64,000 nucleotides of DNA, taken from Adlercreutzia equolifaciens DSM 19450. Lineage in GTDB: Bacteria > Actinomycetota > Coriobacteriia > Coriobacteriales > Eggerthellaceae. Shown here one piece after another: positions 17,681 to 25,998 of the stretch. The stretch is taken from contig NC_022567.1 in assembly GCF_000478885.1 (NCBI RefSeq), positions 868,001-932,000 of the forward strand, given 5' to 3'. The number at the start of each line of letters is the position of its first letter. Positions within the stretch are counted from its first letter, which is position 1. The position numbers and the translations under genes were made by a program. The notes beneath the pieces are model-generated. The model saw only the letters and a program-made list of their open reading frames with translations. It was not told where the DNA came from and searched no databases.

Positions 17681-19610
17681 GGGCGGTCCCCTTTCCGTTG
17701 TCGGAGTCGCCGGCGGCCGACGCGTTCTGCGCCGTCAGCACTGCGCCCAGCAGGTAGCGCCCGGCCGCCTCGCCGCCGTGCCCCAGGTTGAACACGAAGC
17801 CGTCGCGCACCTCGCGGATGCGATCCTCCCACAGCGCGCGGTCGCGCAGAAGCTCGGCGGCCACGTCGCCGAACGTGCCGGCTTCCTCAAGGGCGATGGA
17901 TTTCCCCAGGCGGTTGCGCAGCGAGACGTCGGTGGAATCTATGCCGAATCGCTTGTAGTTGGGGTTGCGCACCTTCGGGGGCGTGTCCATGAAGATGGCG
18001 GGCTTGAAGGTGGTGAAGCAGAACTCGCAGAAGATGGACGACCAGTCGGTCACGATGAGGTCTGCCTGCAGGATGGAATCGAAGCCGCTGAAGTCGCCCT
18101 CGAAGACAAGTTCCTCGCGCGGCACGTCGGCGTAGCGGGTCTTGAACGCGTCCCAGCGGGCGCGGTAGCGCTTGATGTACTCGGGGTGGGGCCGCACGAT
18201 GATCTGGTAGCCGCGCCCGAGCGCCGATTCCAGCATGGGGTCGATGCAGCTGTCCATGATGTTGTCCTCTTGCCAGCTGGGGGCGATGAGGATGACCGGT
18301 CGCTCGTTGGCCACGTGCAGCTCGGGGCGCGCCTCGTAGTCGGCGATCTCCTCGTCGAGCAGGTTGTAGCCGCATTCCACGAGGTTCTTCGGGACGGCGC
18401 CCTTCACCTTCTCTATCTGGCGCATCTCGGTGATCTGGTGCGGGCCGGTGCACAGAAGCGTGTCGTAGTTGTCGTACTCGCCCTCGGTGGAGGTCATGTC
18501 CATCGAGGTCATGTGGTGGAACATGTACACGTACTCGATGTCGCGGCGCACGTAGGAGCGCTTGATGTAGAAGTTGTCCAAGTCGCCCAGGGTGGTCACC
18601 ACCACGTCGGCGTCCATCTTCATCATGAGGGTGATGGCGCGCTTCTCGCCGATGTAGTAGGGAAACAGCCTCGGCTGCGTTTCCGCCAGGGCGAACACCT
18701 GGTCGTTGGGGTCGTTCGTCACGTAGTGGATACAGATGTCGGAATGGGCGAGCAGCCATTCGATGGCGCCCTTGAAGTACTTGTAGAAGCCGCTGCCCTC
18801 CGAGTAGAAGACGATGTGCTTGCCGGCGATGGAGAAGAACCGCTTGAAATCGGTCTTCTCGCGCTTGGCGAGGGGGTCGCGTTGGTACCACTTCGTCTGC
18901 TTCTTGCCGATGGCGTTCAGCCCCTCCAGCTCCTCGCGGCTGGCGTTGAGCTCGTCGTAGTCGATGTACTTCGCCGGCTTGATGATGATGTTGCAGGCGA
19001 TCTGCACCAGGATGGAGAGCAGATTAGAGCAGATCCAGTAGAAGGCCATGCCGGCCGCCACGAACATGCCCAAGAAGAACGAGAGTGCGATGGAAAGCCC
19101 GTTGGTGGTGTTCTTCTCGAGGCGCGTCTGCTCCTTCTGCAGGGGGTTGATGACGTTCTGGGTGCAGCCCATGGCTACCGCGGACAGGCCGGCCAGCACG
19201 GGCATGACCCACGACAGGCCGCCGTCCTCCACGGGGACGAGGCCCAGAAACTCGGTGCCGGGGGTGCCACTGTCGGTGATGCCGTGGACGACGTCGACCA
19301 GGCCGAACAGGATGAGGATCTGGATGGCCAGCGGAATGAGGCTGAGCATCGGGTGGTAGTGCTTCTCCTTGTAAAGGGCCGTTTGCTTCTCGCCGATGGT
19401 CTCCGCGTCGCCGAAGTAGCGGATCTTGATGCGGTTGAGCGCCGGCATCAGCTGCACCATGACGATGGAGTTCTTCTGAACCCACAGCGCCATAGGCATG
19501 AGGATGATCTTGATGATGATGGTGAACAGCAGGATGGCGAGCCACCAGTTATGGGTGAGCGCGTAGCACGGGTCGACGATGAGAGAGAAGGCGTCCGCTA
19601 GAAACTGCAT
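17667..19610 (-). CDS. YidC/Oxa1-like domain fused to CDP-glycerol glycerophosphotransferase domain
   Basis: The 647-residue protein joins two families. Residues about 1-215 are a YidC/Oxa1/Alb3-like insertase domain: hydrophobic start at NWWLAILLFTIIIKIILMP, the KNSIVMVQLMPALNRIKIRY cytoplasmic hairpin, YKEKHYHPMLSLIPLAIQI, and the closing FFLGMFVAAGMAFYWICSNL helix. After a charged linker (DYDELNASREELEG), residues about 260-630 form a CDP-polyol phosphotransferase: YMFHHMTSMDMTSTEGEYDN, LIAPSWQEDN, RPHPEYIKRY and LIVTDWSSIFCEFCFTTFKP. I start at ATG 19610 because GGGAGG precedes it and the longer frame upstream runs through palindromic repeats. It is coupled to the sulfatase-fold gene downstream. 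The YidC part may anchor or gate the polymerase; this is inference. Confidence 0.87.
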   Translation of the reverse strand: MQFLADAFSLIVDPCYALTHNWWLAILLFTIIIKIILMPMALWVQKNSIVMVQLMPALNRIKIRYFGDAETIGEKQTALYKEKHYHPMLSLIPLAIQILILFGLVDVVHGITDSGTPGTEFLGLVPVEDGGLSWVMPVLAGLSAVAMGCTQNVINPLQKEQTRLEKNTTNGLSIALSFFLGMFVAAGMAFYWICSNLLSILVQIACNIIIKPAKYIDYDELNASREELEGLNAIGKKQTKWYQRDPLAKREKTDFKRFFSIAGKHIVFYSEGSGFYKYFKGAIEWLLAHSDICIHYVTNDPNDQVFALAETQPRLFPYYIGEKRAITLMMKMDADVVVTTLGDLDNFYIKRSYVRRDIEYVYMFHHMTSMDMTSTEGEYDNYDTLLCTGPHQITEMRQIEKVKGAVPKNLVECGYNLLDEEIADYEARPELHVANERPVILIAPSWQEDNIMDSCIDPMLESALGRGYQIIVRPHPEYIKRYRARWDAFKTRYADVPREELVFEGDFSGFDSILQADLIVTDWSSIFCEFCFTTFKPAIFMDTPPKVRNPNYKRFGIDSTDVSLRNRLGKSIALEEAGTFGDVAAELLRDRALWEDRIREVRDGFVFNLGHGGEAAGRYLLGAVLTAQNASAAGDSDNGKGTAHEAR

Positions 19611-19777
19611 GCCGCCCTCCCTTCTCGCCAGGCCCGGCGGGCGCTTCGGCGGACCTCTTCGATGGGTGCGGTCATAGTGCGCGAATGCCTTTCGGACGAA
19701 TCGGGGACAAACGCCGCTATTGTAGCGCTCCGGGTTGGAAATGGGGCTGGCGTTTGGCTTCCCACCGTTTGCGCCCA

Positions 19778-19819
19778 CTCGTGTTGGCTGCAAATTTGCG
19801 ACTTTGCAGCCAACACGAG
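19778..19819. repeat. Dispersed palindromic element, copy 2 (long form)
   Basis: Arms of 17 bp, CTCGTGTTGGCTGCAAA at 19778-19794 and its exact complement at 19803-19819, flank the 8-base loop TTTGCGAC. The inner GCTGCAAA/TTTGCAGC core equals the other two copies. Confidence 0.85.
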
Positions 19820-19903
19820 CGCGGCAAGCATCCCAATACATGGTCTCATGTTGGCGTTTCGCCTGGTGTCGAGCGGCGCTGCACTCACCATGGCGAACGT
19901 GGT

Positions 19904-19927
19904 GCTGCAAAGTCGACAGTTTGCAGC
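19904..19927. repeat. Dispersed palindromic element, copy 3
   Basis: GCTGCAAA (19904-19911), loop GTCGACAG, TTTGCAGC (19920-19927). Including the trailing CAAT it differs from copy 1 at only one position over 28 bases. Confidence 0.75.
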
Positions 19928-20093
19928 CAATCGGGCGGACGCGCACGGTTCGGAGTTTGCATTTTCGTGAGTATAGCGCGGACTGAACGAATAGTGCGAA
20001 CGCTATGGCAATAATCTGAGCCGATGCCACGGATGATCGTCTGCCGAATGCCTCCATGTGGGCATCTGAGATCGAGCTGTTTGATGTTAAATT

Positions 20094-20183
20094 GACCGTT
20101 GGTCGAAACAAATTCTGTTGTTTACCAACAGCGAAAAACACATCTTGTTCGATTGTCGAATATTGAGGCTATGGCTACCATAG
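20094..20183 (+). promoter_or_regulatory. Cluster of three short dyads upstream of the AAA ATPase gene
   Basis: GACC-GTT-GGTC (20094-20104), CTGTTG-TTTAC-CAACAG (20115-20131) and CTATGG-CTA-CCATAG (20169-20183) are each perfect inverted repeats, all within 165 bp of the ATG at 20257. They could be operator or leader hairpins. Dyads this short can also arise by chance. Confidence 0.3.
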
Positions 20184-20256
20184 GCGTCAAGAGGGCGAGT
20201 TCCACGGATGCGCGGCAACGTAAACCATTATTGAGATACCTAAAAGGGAGAGGCCA

Positions 20257-22014
20257 ATGGCGGTAATCACATCATTGAAAGCGAAACACATCAAGGGCAC
20301 CGAAGAGATCGATATCCTGTGTCGGTTGGTGCCGAATCAGCCGAATTTCCTGGTTGCGCCCAACGGCTCGGGCAAATCGTCGCTGGCGGTCGGCTTCGAA
20401 TCGCTCAGGCGTACTGGGCTGAGGCTCACTGAGGAATCGCTTCACGAAGGAATAGAGTGGCCGGATTCGGAATTAGGGCTAACGCTTGAAGATGGAACGT
20501 ACCTCGGCGCCACAAGCAGCAAGAATGACATCGCGGGGCAGTTCGATGTCGCCGTCATTCGAGGCAGCCTTTATGCCAAGCAAAGCGTGAGGCAGTTCAA
20601 TGGACGCGCCTTCGGCAAAGCGCAGATCTGCCTGCCCGACGTCGTCCTCAGCAGTAAGATTCCTGAGAAGACGGCACTTGGGTACCTGATGACGAATGTG
20701 AGGGCCGAGTGCCGCGCATCGCTGAGGAAACTCCTCTTCAACTTCTCGGATTTGCTCGCCACCGCATCTTTTCTCGAGAAAGTGATGGACAACAACTGCT
20801 TCTTTGCAGATTGCAGCGGTTCTCGCAATTCGGCGCGTATCGAAGCTTTCATGGACAAGCTTGAAGCGGCTGGCACGACAAAACAGGAGATACTTGACGC
20901 CGCGGTGGACTGTTCCGATGTGGAGCGAGTCAAACCGATCAAAGAAATCGCCGATCTGATTGCAGGCGATCTGAGCTCGCAAGCTAGGCACTACTGTCTA
21001 TTTAACGCGATTCAACTGAATCGGTTTTGCGCCAGCAGAAGGAGCCTTTTGTATAAAGCCCTGAAGAGGGCGCAGTTCGAGAAAATGGAGCAGAATTGCG
21101 GGGAACTCCTTCACGCCGTTAATGCGACGCGCCTTGAGATCGGCCTAAAACGAGAGAAGGGCAAACTCGTCCTCAAGCTCCCGGATAGGTCGCAGGTGTC
21201 GAATGGGGAGTTGGATGTGCTCTATTTTGCCGCCGCAATCTTAAAAGCTCGGGCTCAGCTTTCGAAAGATAACTCAATCTTGCTGATCGACGAGGTATTC
21301 GACTATCTCGACGATGGGAACTTGCTTGTGGCGCAGTATTACCTGCTCGAGGTGATGCGTGAGTTCAAAAGCCAGGGAAAGAATCTGTATCCAGTCATAT
21401 GCACGCACATAGATCCCTCGACTATGAGCAGCTACCGATTCAAGATAAAACACGTCTTCTATTTTGGGAAAGAGGCGCATTGCAAGATCTCGTCCTATAT
21501 GGCCGCACTGCTTTGCGACAGGAAGAGGACGCAGAAGGAGTGCGAAGCCGTATACAACGAGATATCGGGCAAGTACCTGCATTATTCACCATGCGGTAGT
21601 GTCTCGGGGGAGATGAGGGACTATCTGATCTCGAAGAAAGTGCCATCCGGCATGGTTCTTCCGCAGGACTTTGCGAATGCGATGGCAGATGAGCTTGAAG
21701 CGTATCTCGCCGGCGATGAGTATGATGCGGCGAAAGTCTGCTGCGCCCTGCGACGCCGCATTGAGCAGAGCGCGTACTTCCAGCTTCCCGAGGAGTGCAA
21801 GGAAGCATTCCTCGGGCAAAACGGCACTGAGAAGCGATTGGAATACGCAGAAAGCAAGGGTGTGGCTGTCCCAGAAGTTCACTATCTCCTCGGCTCTGTT
21901 TACAACAGCTGCATGCACTTGAACAGGGAACACAACGAGGAGCCACTGATCTACCGAAAGCTGAACAACCGCGTAATCCAGAGCATGATAAGGGCGTCGG
22001 TCGAAGGCCTTTAG
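20257..22014 (+). CDS. AAA family ATPase (SMC/ABC-like), probable defence protein
   Basis: The 585-residue protein has Walker A APNGSGKSS at about residues 33-41, an ABC-like signature VSNGELDVLYFAAAIL near residue 315, and Walker B SILLIDEVFDYLDDGN near residue 342. This places it in the AAA_15/OLD-like group of ABC ATPases that serve as sensors or motors in many phage-defence systems. The C-terminal 200 residues have no nuclease motif I recognise. The start has AAGGGAGAGG just upstream. Base composition is lower in GC than the envelope genes on either side, and the next genes (HEPN-like protein, retron RT) are defence-type, so I read it as part of a transferred defence island. Whether it works with them or alone is unknown. 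Confidence 0.8.
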   Translation: MAVITSLKAKHIKGTEEIDILCRLVPNQPNFLVAPNGSGKSSLAVGFESLRRTGLRLTEESLHEGIEWPDSELGLTLEDGTYLGATSSKNDIAGQFDVAVIRGSLYAKQSVRQFNGRAFGKAQICLPDVVLSSKIPEKTALGYLMTNVRAECRASLRKLLFNFSDLLATASFLEKVMDNNCFFADCSGSRNSARIEAFMDKLEAAGTTKQEILDAAVDCSDVERVKPIKEIADLIAGDLSSQARHYCLFNAIQLNRFCASRRSLLYKALKRAQFEKMEQNCGELLHAVNATRLEIGLKREKGKLVLKLPDRSQVSNGELDVLYFAAAILKARAQLSKDNSILLIDEVFDYLDDGNLLVAQYYLLEVMREFKSQGKNLYPVICTHIDPSTMSSYRFKIKHVFYFGKEAHCKISSYMAALLCDRKRTQKECEAVYNEISGKYLHYSPCGSVSGEMRDYLISKKVPSGMVLPQDFANAMADELEAYLAGDEYDAAKVCCALRRRIEQSAYFQLPEECKEAFLGQNGTEKRLEYAESKGVAVPEVHYLLGSVYNSCMHLNREHNEEPLIYRKLNNRVIQSMIRASVEGL

Positions 22015-22229
22015 CAGCGTGACACTGCTGTTCTGTTGCAATATCTTGCCTATGCTAACAGGTGTCCTGCAAGGGACTCTGCTGTTTATGGCAGTTTCAG
22101 TTAATGCTTGGTATGAACAATAAAAGATTAGTGATGAACTAGTGTACTGATAATTTGTAGTATTTATAGTGCCGTAGAGGGGTAGCCTTTTGCTCCCCGA
22201 GGGTTGCTGACCGAAGGCTTGGAGGAATA

Positions 22230-23258
22230 TTGGAAGAACAATTCAAGTGCCAATTTGACGATGGGGGTATTCGAGACGTCCATAAGGCAATGGAAAATTT
22301 GAAACTAGAGGATCCGAACTTACAGTTGGCCGATTTGGTGGCTTCGGTGCGCTCTGCAATGGAGCAAACAAGAGAACAGTCTGTGGTATATCAACAGATG
22401 GCGGAGGCTTCGAAGTCGTTGAAGCAGTTTTGCGAAATGAAGGATGAGATAATCTCTCAGTTTCGTTCTATAACTGCCCCGTTTGCAGATCTTGTTCCAC
22501 CAACACCTTTTAAGATTCCCGAGCTGGACCGTTCTGCATTCATCGAGCCTGTTCTTGCGGCAAGGGAAACCATTCGTGTTTGTGGTCTGATGAAAAGGGC
22601 TCGTTGGCCACTTATGCTGGTCCGTAACGGAGCAATGGATGATGAGCTGATGGAGATCAATGATCTTGTCGAAGATGATGATTTGGCGATCGCAGTTTCC
22701 GACATTGCTTCTCGTTACCTAGATGACGATTGGCTTTCGGACACAAAGAACCGGTGGTTGCAATGCGATTGCCTAGGTAGTGCACAAAAGAAGAAGCTTA
22801 TTGATGCATTGAGTCGTCATGGGCATGGCGATTACGATGGCTGTGTAGCGATGCTTGCGTGCATGCTTTCTGGGCTTATTGACTGCTTCCATAAGCGTGT
22901 TATCGCACGATCGGATGTTGATGTCGATGTGTTTGACTGGAAGGCGAAGAAATACAATTTGGAACCACTTCACAAAAAAGATAATAAGCAGAGAAGAATA
23001 TGTGAAAAAGATAAAGTTATCATTATATTCATAAATGCTGATCAAGGTATTTTTATATGGGAGTCTCTGGCCGACTATGTCGTTGAAGTTGTTCTGACGA
23101 ATCAGTATGATGAAAAAATAGTCGCAAGCAATCCGTGCAGGAACAAAATATGTCATGGGGAGCAATTGAATTATGGAACTTGGGAGCACTCTGCCAAGTG
23201 CATACTGGTGATTGACGCAATTCTGCGTATGGGAACTTGCTCTCTTTCTGCAGTTTAA
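22230..23258 (+). CDS. Hypothetical protein with C-terminal HEPN-type RNase motif
   Basis: The 342-residue protein is not recognised along most of its length. Residues about 304-309 read RNKICH inside CRNKICHGEQ, which fits the R-x4-H catalytic motif of HEPN RNase/toxin domains, and it is followed by a predicted helix (SAKCILVIDAILRM), as in HEPN folds. The N-terminal 90 residues are helical and partly coiled-coil-like (LVASVRSAMEQTREQSVVYQQ). The start is TTG at 22230; GGAGG six bases before it makes this start convincing. It is AT-rich compared with the genome around it. It lies 215 bp after the AAA ATPase and 230 bp before the retron RT, so it may be an effector for either or an independent unit. 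Confidence 0.7.
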   Translation: MEEQFKCQFDDGGIRDVHKAMENLKLEDPNLQLADLVASVRSAMEQTREQSVVYQQMAEASKSLKQFCEMKDEIISQFRSITAPFADLVPPTPFKIPELDRSAFIEPVLAARETIRVCGLMKRARWPLMLVRNGAMDDELMEINDLVEDDDLAIAVSDIASRYLDDDWLSDTKNRWLQCDCLGSAQKKKLIDALSRHGHGDYDGCVAMLACMLSGLIDCFHKRVIARSDVDVDVFDWKAKKYNLEPLHKKDNKQRRICEKDKVIIIFINADQGIFIWESLADYVVEVVLTNQYDEKIVASNPCRNKICHGEQLNYGTWEHSAKCILVIDAILRMGTCSLSAV

Positions 23259-23488
23259 TCTTCGCACGATGCTGTTGCCAGGTTTGTTGACGGCATCGGG
23301 TGAAGCTTTATCAACATCCTCATGTCTTTCGGTAAAACTGGCGATATGCTTTCTTATGGTCACGGTGGGGCTCGATTTTTGAATGTGAATCGCATTCGCT
23401 CAACGATGGCGTCTTTATCAGGTGCTCGCTTGTCTCAGAACAGATTTACCGTGGTCTACGGTACGTCCTGACCGGAAGGAGTCCTGCC
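23259..23488 (+). ncRNA. Candidate retron msr-msd region
   Basis: Retron RTs use a structured RNA usually encoded within a few hundred bases upstream of the RT gene. This 230-bp gap is non-coding and holds several hairpins: GATGCTG/CGGCATC (23268-23274 with 23291-23297), GAATGTG/CGCATTC (23381-23387 with 23391-23397, three-base loop) and TACCGT/ACGGTA (23447-23452 with 23458-23463). I could not identify the a1/a2 pairing or the branching guanosine, so the RNA boundaries are unknown. Confidence 0.35.
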
Positions 23489-25145
23489 GTGGCTGGTTTG
23501 AAAGATGAGTTCTTGAGGATGCAGTCGAATCGTGATTTGGCGTATTTTCTCGGTGTGTCTCTGCAAACGTTAACCTATTTTGCCTATTCCGGCAATCAAT
23601 TCTACACTACTTTCCCCATTCCCAAGAAGATCGGTAATGCGGTGCGTAAGATTGATGCCCCGTGCCCTAAACTCAAAGAAATGCAGTGTCGCATCAACCA
23701 GGCTCTTGTAGAAATATACGATGCGCCAGATTGTGTTCATGGGTTCGTGCCAGAGAGAAGCATTGTCACTAACGCTGCTCTTCACGTGGACAGACCGACT
23801 GTTGTCAAAGTTGATCTGAAAAGCTTTTTCCCGAGCATTTCCTCCAGCAGGATACACGGTCTGTTTTCTAGCGCCCCATTCAGCTTTCCGGGTGAGGTGT
23901 GCAATACGCTCACCAATCTAGTCTGCCATAATGGCTGTTTGCCTCAAGGCGCTCCAACGTCACCCGTACTCAGCAACATGATCTGCTACAAGATGGATTG
24001 CGCGCTCCAATCTTTCGCGCGTAACAGGAAGCTCCGATATACGCGGTATGTAGACGATCTTGCATTCTCGTCGAGCAGCAAGCGGGCGATCCACGCTGTT
24101 GCACGAGAGGATGCCGAGACGGGGGATATCTTCTGAGCGAACGGCGGTGTCCATCATCGAAAGAAATGGCTTCTCTTTGAACGAGGAGAAGACGGCGATC
24201 TTGGGGAGAGGCGCCAGGCAGGTTGTGACGGGAGTGGTTGTCAACAAGAAATGCAACTTCCGACGCAGCGAGTATAGGCGATTGAGCGTTATGTTTCATC
24301 GTTGGGAAACGCAGGGCGTAGAGTGCGCTGTGCGAGGTTTTGTCGAGCTATCCGATCGTCGCCGATACGCGAACGCCTTTTTCGCGGAGACTGGCGGGTT
24401 CGACAAAAAGCGATTCGTGTCCCATATTGAGGGGTTACTAGCTTACTTCACGATGATCGAACGAGCTAGTGGCTTCGAATCCACCCCTCTTCGTAAATTG
24501 TGGGATCGGTTCAGCGATCTAAGTATGAGGCGAGTTCCGGAAATGTCCACATCTCGATCAATCGTTCGCATCGATTCGTTGGCGAGCTGCAGGAAACTGG
24601 GGACGGCTGAAAGTCGCGATTATGGAATGGTTGGTACGGGCTTCGTCCTGTCAAATGGAAAACTGCTTTCCGCTGCTCACTGCTTTAAGGACATAGGTGC
24701 GTCATCGATGGTTTACAATGAAAGTTCGTTTGCCATCTTAACGTTAGGCGAAGAAGGAGTGACCGTCCATTATGATGGTTTAAGAGTGAGCTACGCAGAC
24801 GACTGGGCTATTTTGAATAAACCCGAAGAATTCTCTCGCTGTGTCGGCTTATTGCCTTCGATAAACACGGGCTTGCAGGTTGGGCAAAAGGTTGTCGCCT
24901 TCGGGTTTGCTGAGGGCGATCCTGCGCTTCGCAGGATAGAAGCGAGGGTGCTGGAAGTAGTTGGGGACATGGTGATCGTCGACAGGGCTTTTGTTGCTGG
25001 CATGAGCGGAGGGCCCGTGCTCAATGGGCACGGAGAAGTTGTCGGGATTGTCACGAAGGGGAGCGGCGACATGGCGTATGACCGAGACGGGCAGTTCATC
25101 ACGTTAGAATCTGTTCCGGAAATCGCCGAGCAGTTTTACTCATAA
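23489..25145 (+). CDS. Retron-type reverse transcriptase fused to trypsin-like serine protease, frameshifted
   Basis: As read, a 215-residue RT frame from GTG 23489 (AAGGAG 7 bp upstream) ends at TGA 24134, while the rest of the RT and a protease continue in the next frame to 25145. Dropping one G from the five-G run at 24121-24125 gives a single 551-residue protein. RT landmarks: NAALH (95-99, retron region X), VDLKSFFPSI (catalytic Asp 109), LPQGAPTSPVLSN (151-163), YVDD (187-190), NGFSLNEEKT (226-235) and VTG (246-248, retron region Y). The protease part has SAAHC (His397), DDWAIL (Asp438) and GMSGGPV (Ser506). Retron RTs fused to a protease have been described as one retron class (from memory). 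The frameshift may be an inactivating indel, phase variation, programmed shifting or a read error. Confidence 0.85.
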
Positions 25146-25476
25146 GTCGCCATTGCTCGAGTGGGGAGGATCGTCTTTGTGCATGCGAATGCGAATGCCC
25201 AAACGGCGTGCGGGATTGTGGCAAGGCGTTGCTAGATATGCTGTTAGATGATGGAAAGGCCAGGTATCTCTTCGACTTCATTCGCTGTCGTGATACTGAC
25301 CAGTACTGATTCGGAAGTAGCGCTCAAAGAGGACGATTTCAATTGTGATCCGAGCATCACCGGATCGCGTGCCGGATGTCGGTGTAGCGGACGTTTCGCG
25401 GACTGATTAGCCGGTGCATGAGAAACGGCCATCGCTAGAATCGTTTATTGCGAAGTAAATGATTCAGAGAAAGGCG
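25146..25476. other. Intergenic spacer, 331 bp, behind the retron gene
   Basis: No supported gene. A frame ending at 25309 encodes a short Cys-rich stretch (CACECECP) but has no credible start. The region leads into the IS256-family remnant; a clear left inverted repeat of that element was not found. Confidence 0.4.
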
Positions 25477-25981
25477 ATGACCGCAATGAACACTTTAGCA
25501 GCAATCGGCCCCGATTTGTCCGAGATGCCGAGATTCGACGACGGCATGGTCAACATCCGCGAGCTGATCCGGACGATGGCCGAGGCGTTCGTGAACGAGA
25601 TCATGGACGCCCAGGCCGAGGACGCGTGCGCCGACGGCAACCAGAGGAACGGCTACCGCGACCGCGCGCTCGTCACCAGCGTGGGGGTCATCAACCTGCG
25701 CATCCCCAAGCTCAGGCGGGGCAGCTACTTCTCGGAGGACCTGCTCGTGCGCTACTCGCGCGTGGACAGGGCCGTCGTCGCCGCGGTATCCGAGATGGTG
25801 ACGTGCGGCGTGTCGACGAGGAAGGTGGAGAAGGTGGCTTCGGCGCTTGGGGCTGACCGCATGGGCGCCAGCCAGGTGTTGTCCTGCGTGCGCGCTGGTC
25901 ACGGCGATAGGGGCCAGGTCGGACGGCTGCCGGCGGGTTTTCGGCCTGGGCGCCGTCGGCGCCAACGTTTGGGACACTACC
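25477..25981 (+). pseudogene. Degraded IS256-family transposase remnant
   Basis: The frame from ATG 25477 encodes about 135 residues typical of an IS256/mutator transposase N-terminus: DGNQRNGYRDRALVTSVG, LRIPKLRRGSYF, EMVTCGVSTRKVEKVASALG and ASQV. The match is then broken: after about 25885 the homology jumps, in another frame, to a short core piece (ALVTAIGARSDGCRRVFGLG), indicating an internal deletion that removed part of the catalytic core. The remnant ends with GCCAACGTTTGGGACACTAC at 25961-25980, whose complement resembles the terminal repeat of the intact element at 40166, so this is probably the right end. It cannot encode an active enzyme. It sits exactly at the boundary between the defence genes and the envelope genes. 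Confidence 0.8.
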
Positions 25982-25998
25982 AAACAATCGGAAGCGCC

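Larger units (their letters stand above)
19611..20256. other. Intergenic spacer, 646 bp, with palindromes and small dyads
   Basis: This region separates the YidC-fusion gene (minus) from the AAA ATPase gene (plus). It carries two copies of the palindromic element and, on the minus strand at 19719-19724, a TACAAT -10-like hexamer 109 bp before the YidC-fusion start. Right of about 20000 the DNA becomes visibly AT-richer, which marks the left edge of the inserted island. Three short perfect dyads lie at 20094-20104, 20115-20131 and 20169-20183. The long frame open through this spacer on the minus strand is not supported as coding. Confidence 0.6.

Noticed and set aside
17679..19601. A 640-codon open frame on the plus strand
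   Set aside because: Antisense to the YidC/polymerase fusion; the sense strand has clear motifs in both domains, this one has none.
19611..20141. N-terminal extension of the YidC fusion up to 20141
   Set aside because: The stretch reads through two palindromic elements and low-complexity intergenic DNA, while ATG 19610 has a good ribosome site and starts a typical first membrane segment.
25142..25309. Short Cys-rich frame (CACECECP) behind the retron gene
   Set aside because: It would make an attractive zinc-binding accessory protein, but there is no credible start codon with a ribosome site.
25248..25406. A 52-codon plus-strand frame starting ATG-ATG
   Set aside because: No ribosome site, no recognisable motif, and it overlaps the other short frame here; probably chance.
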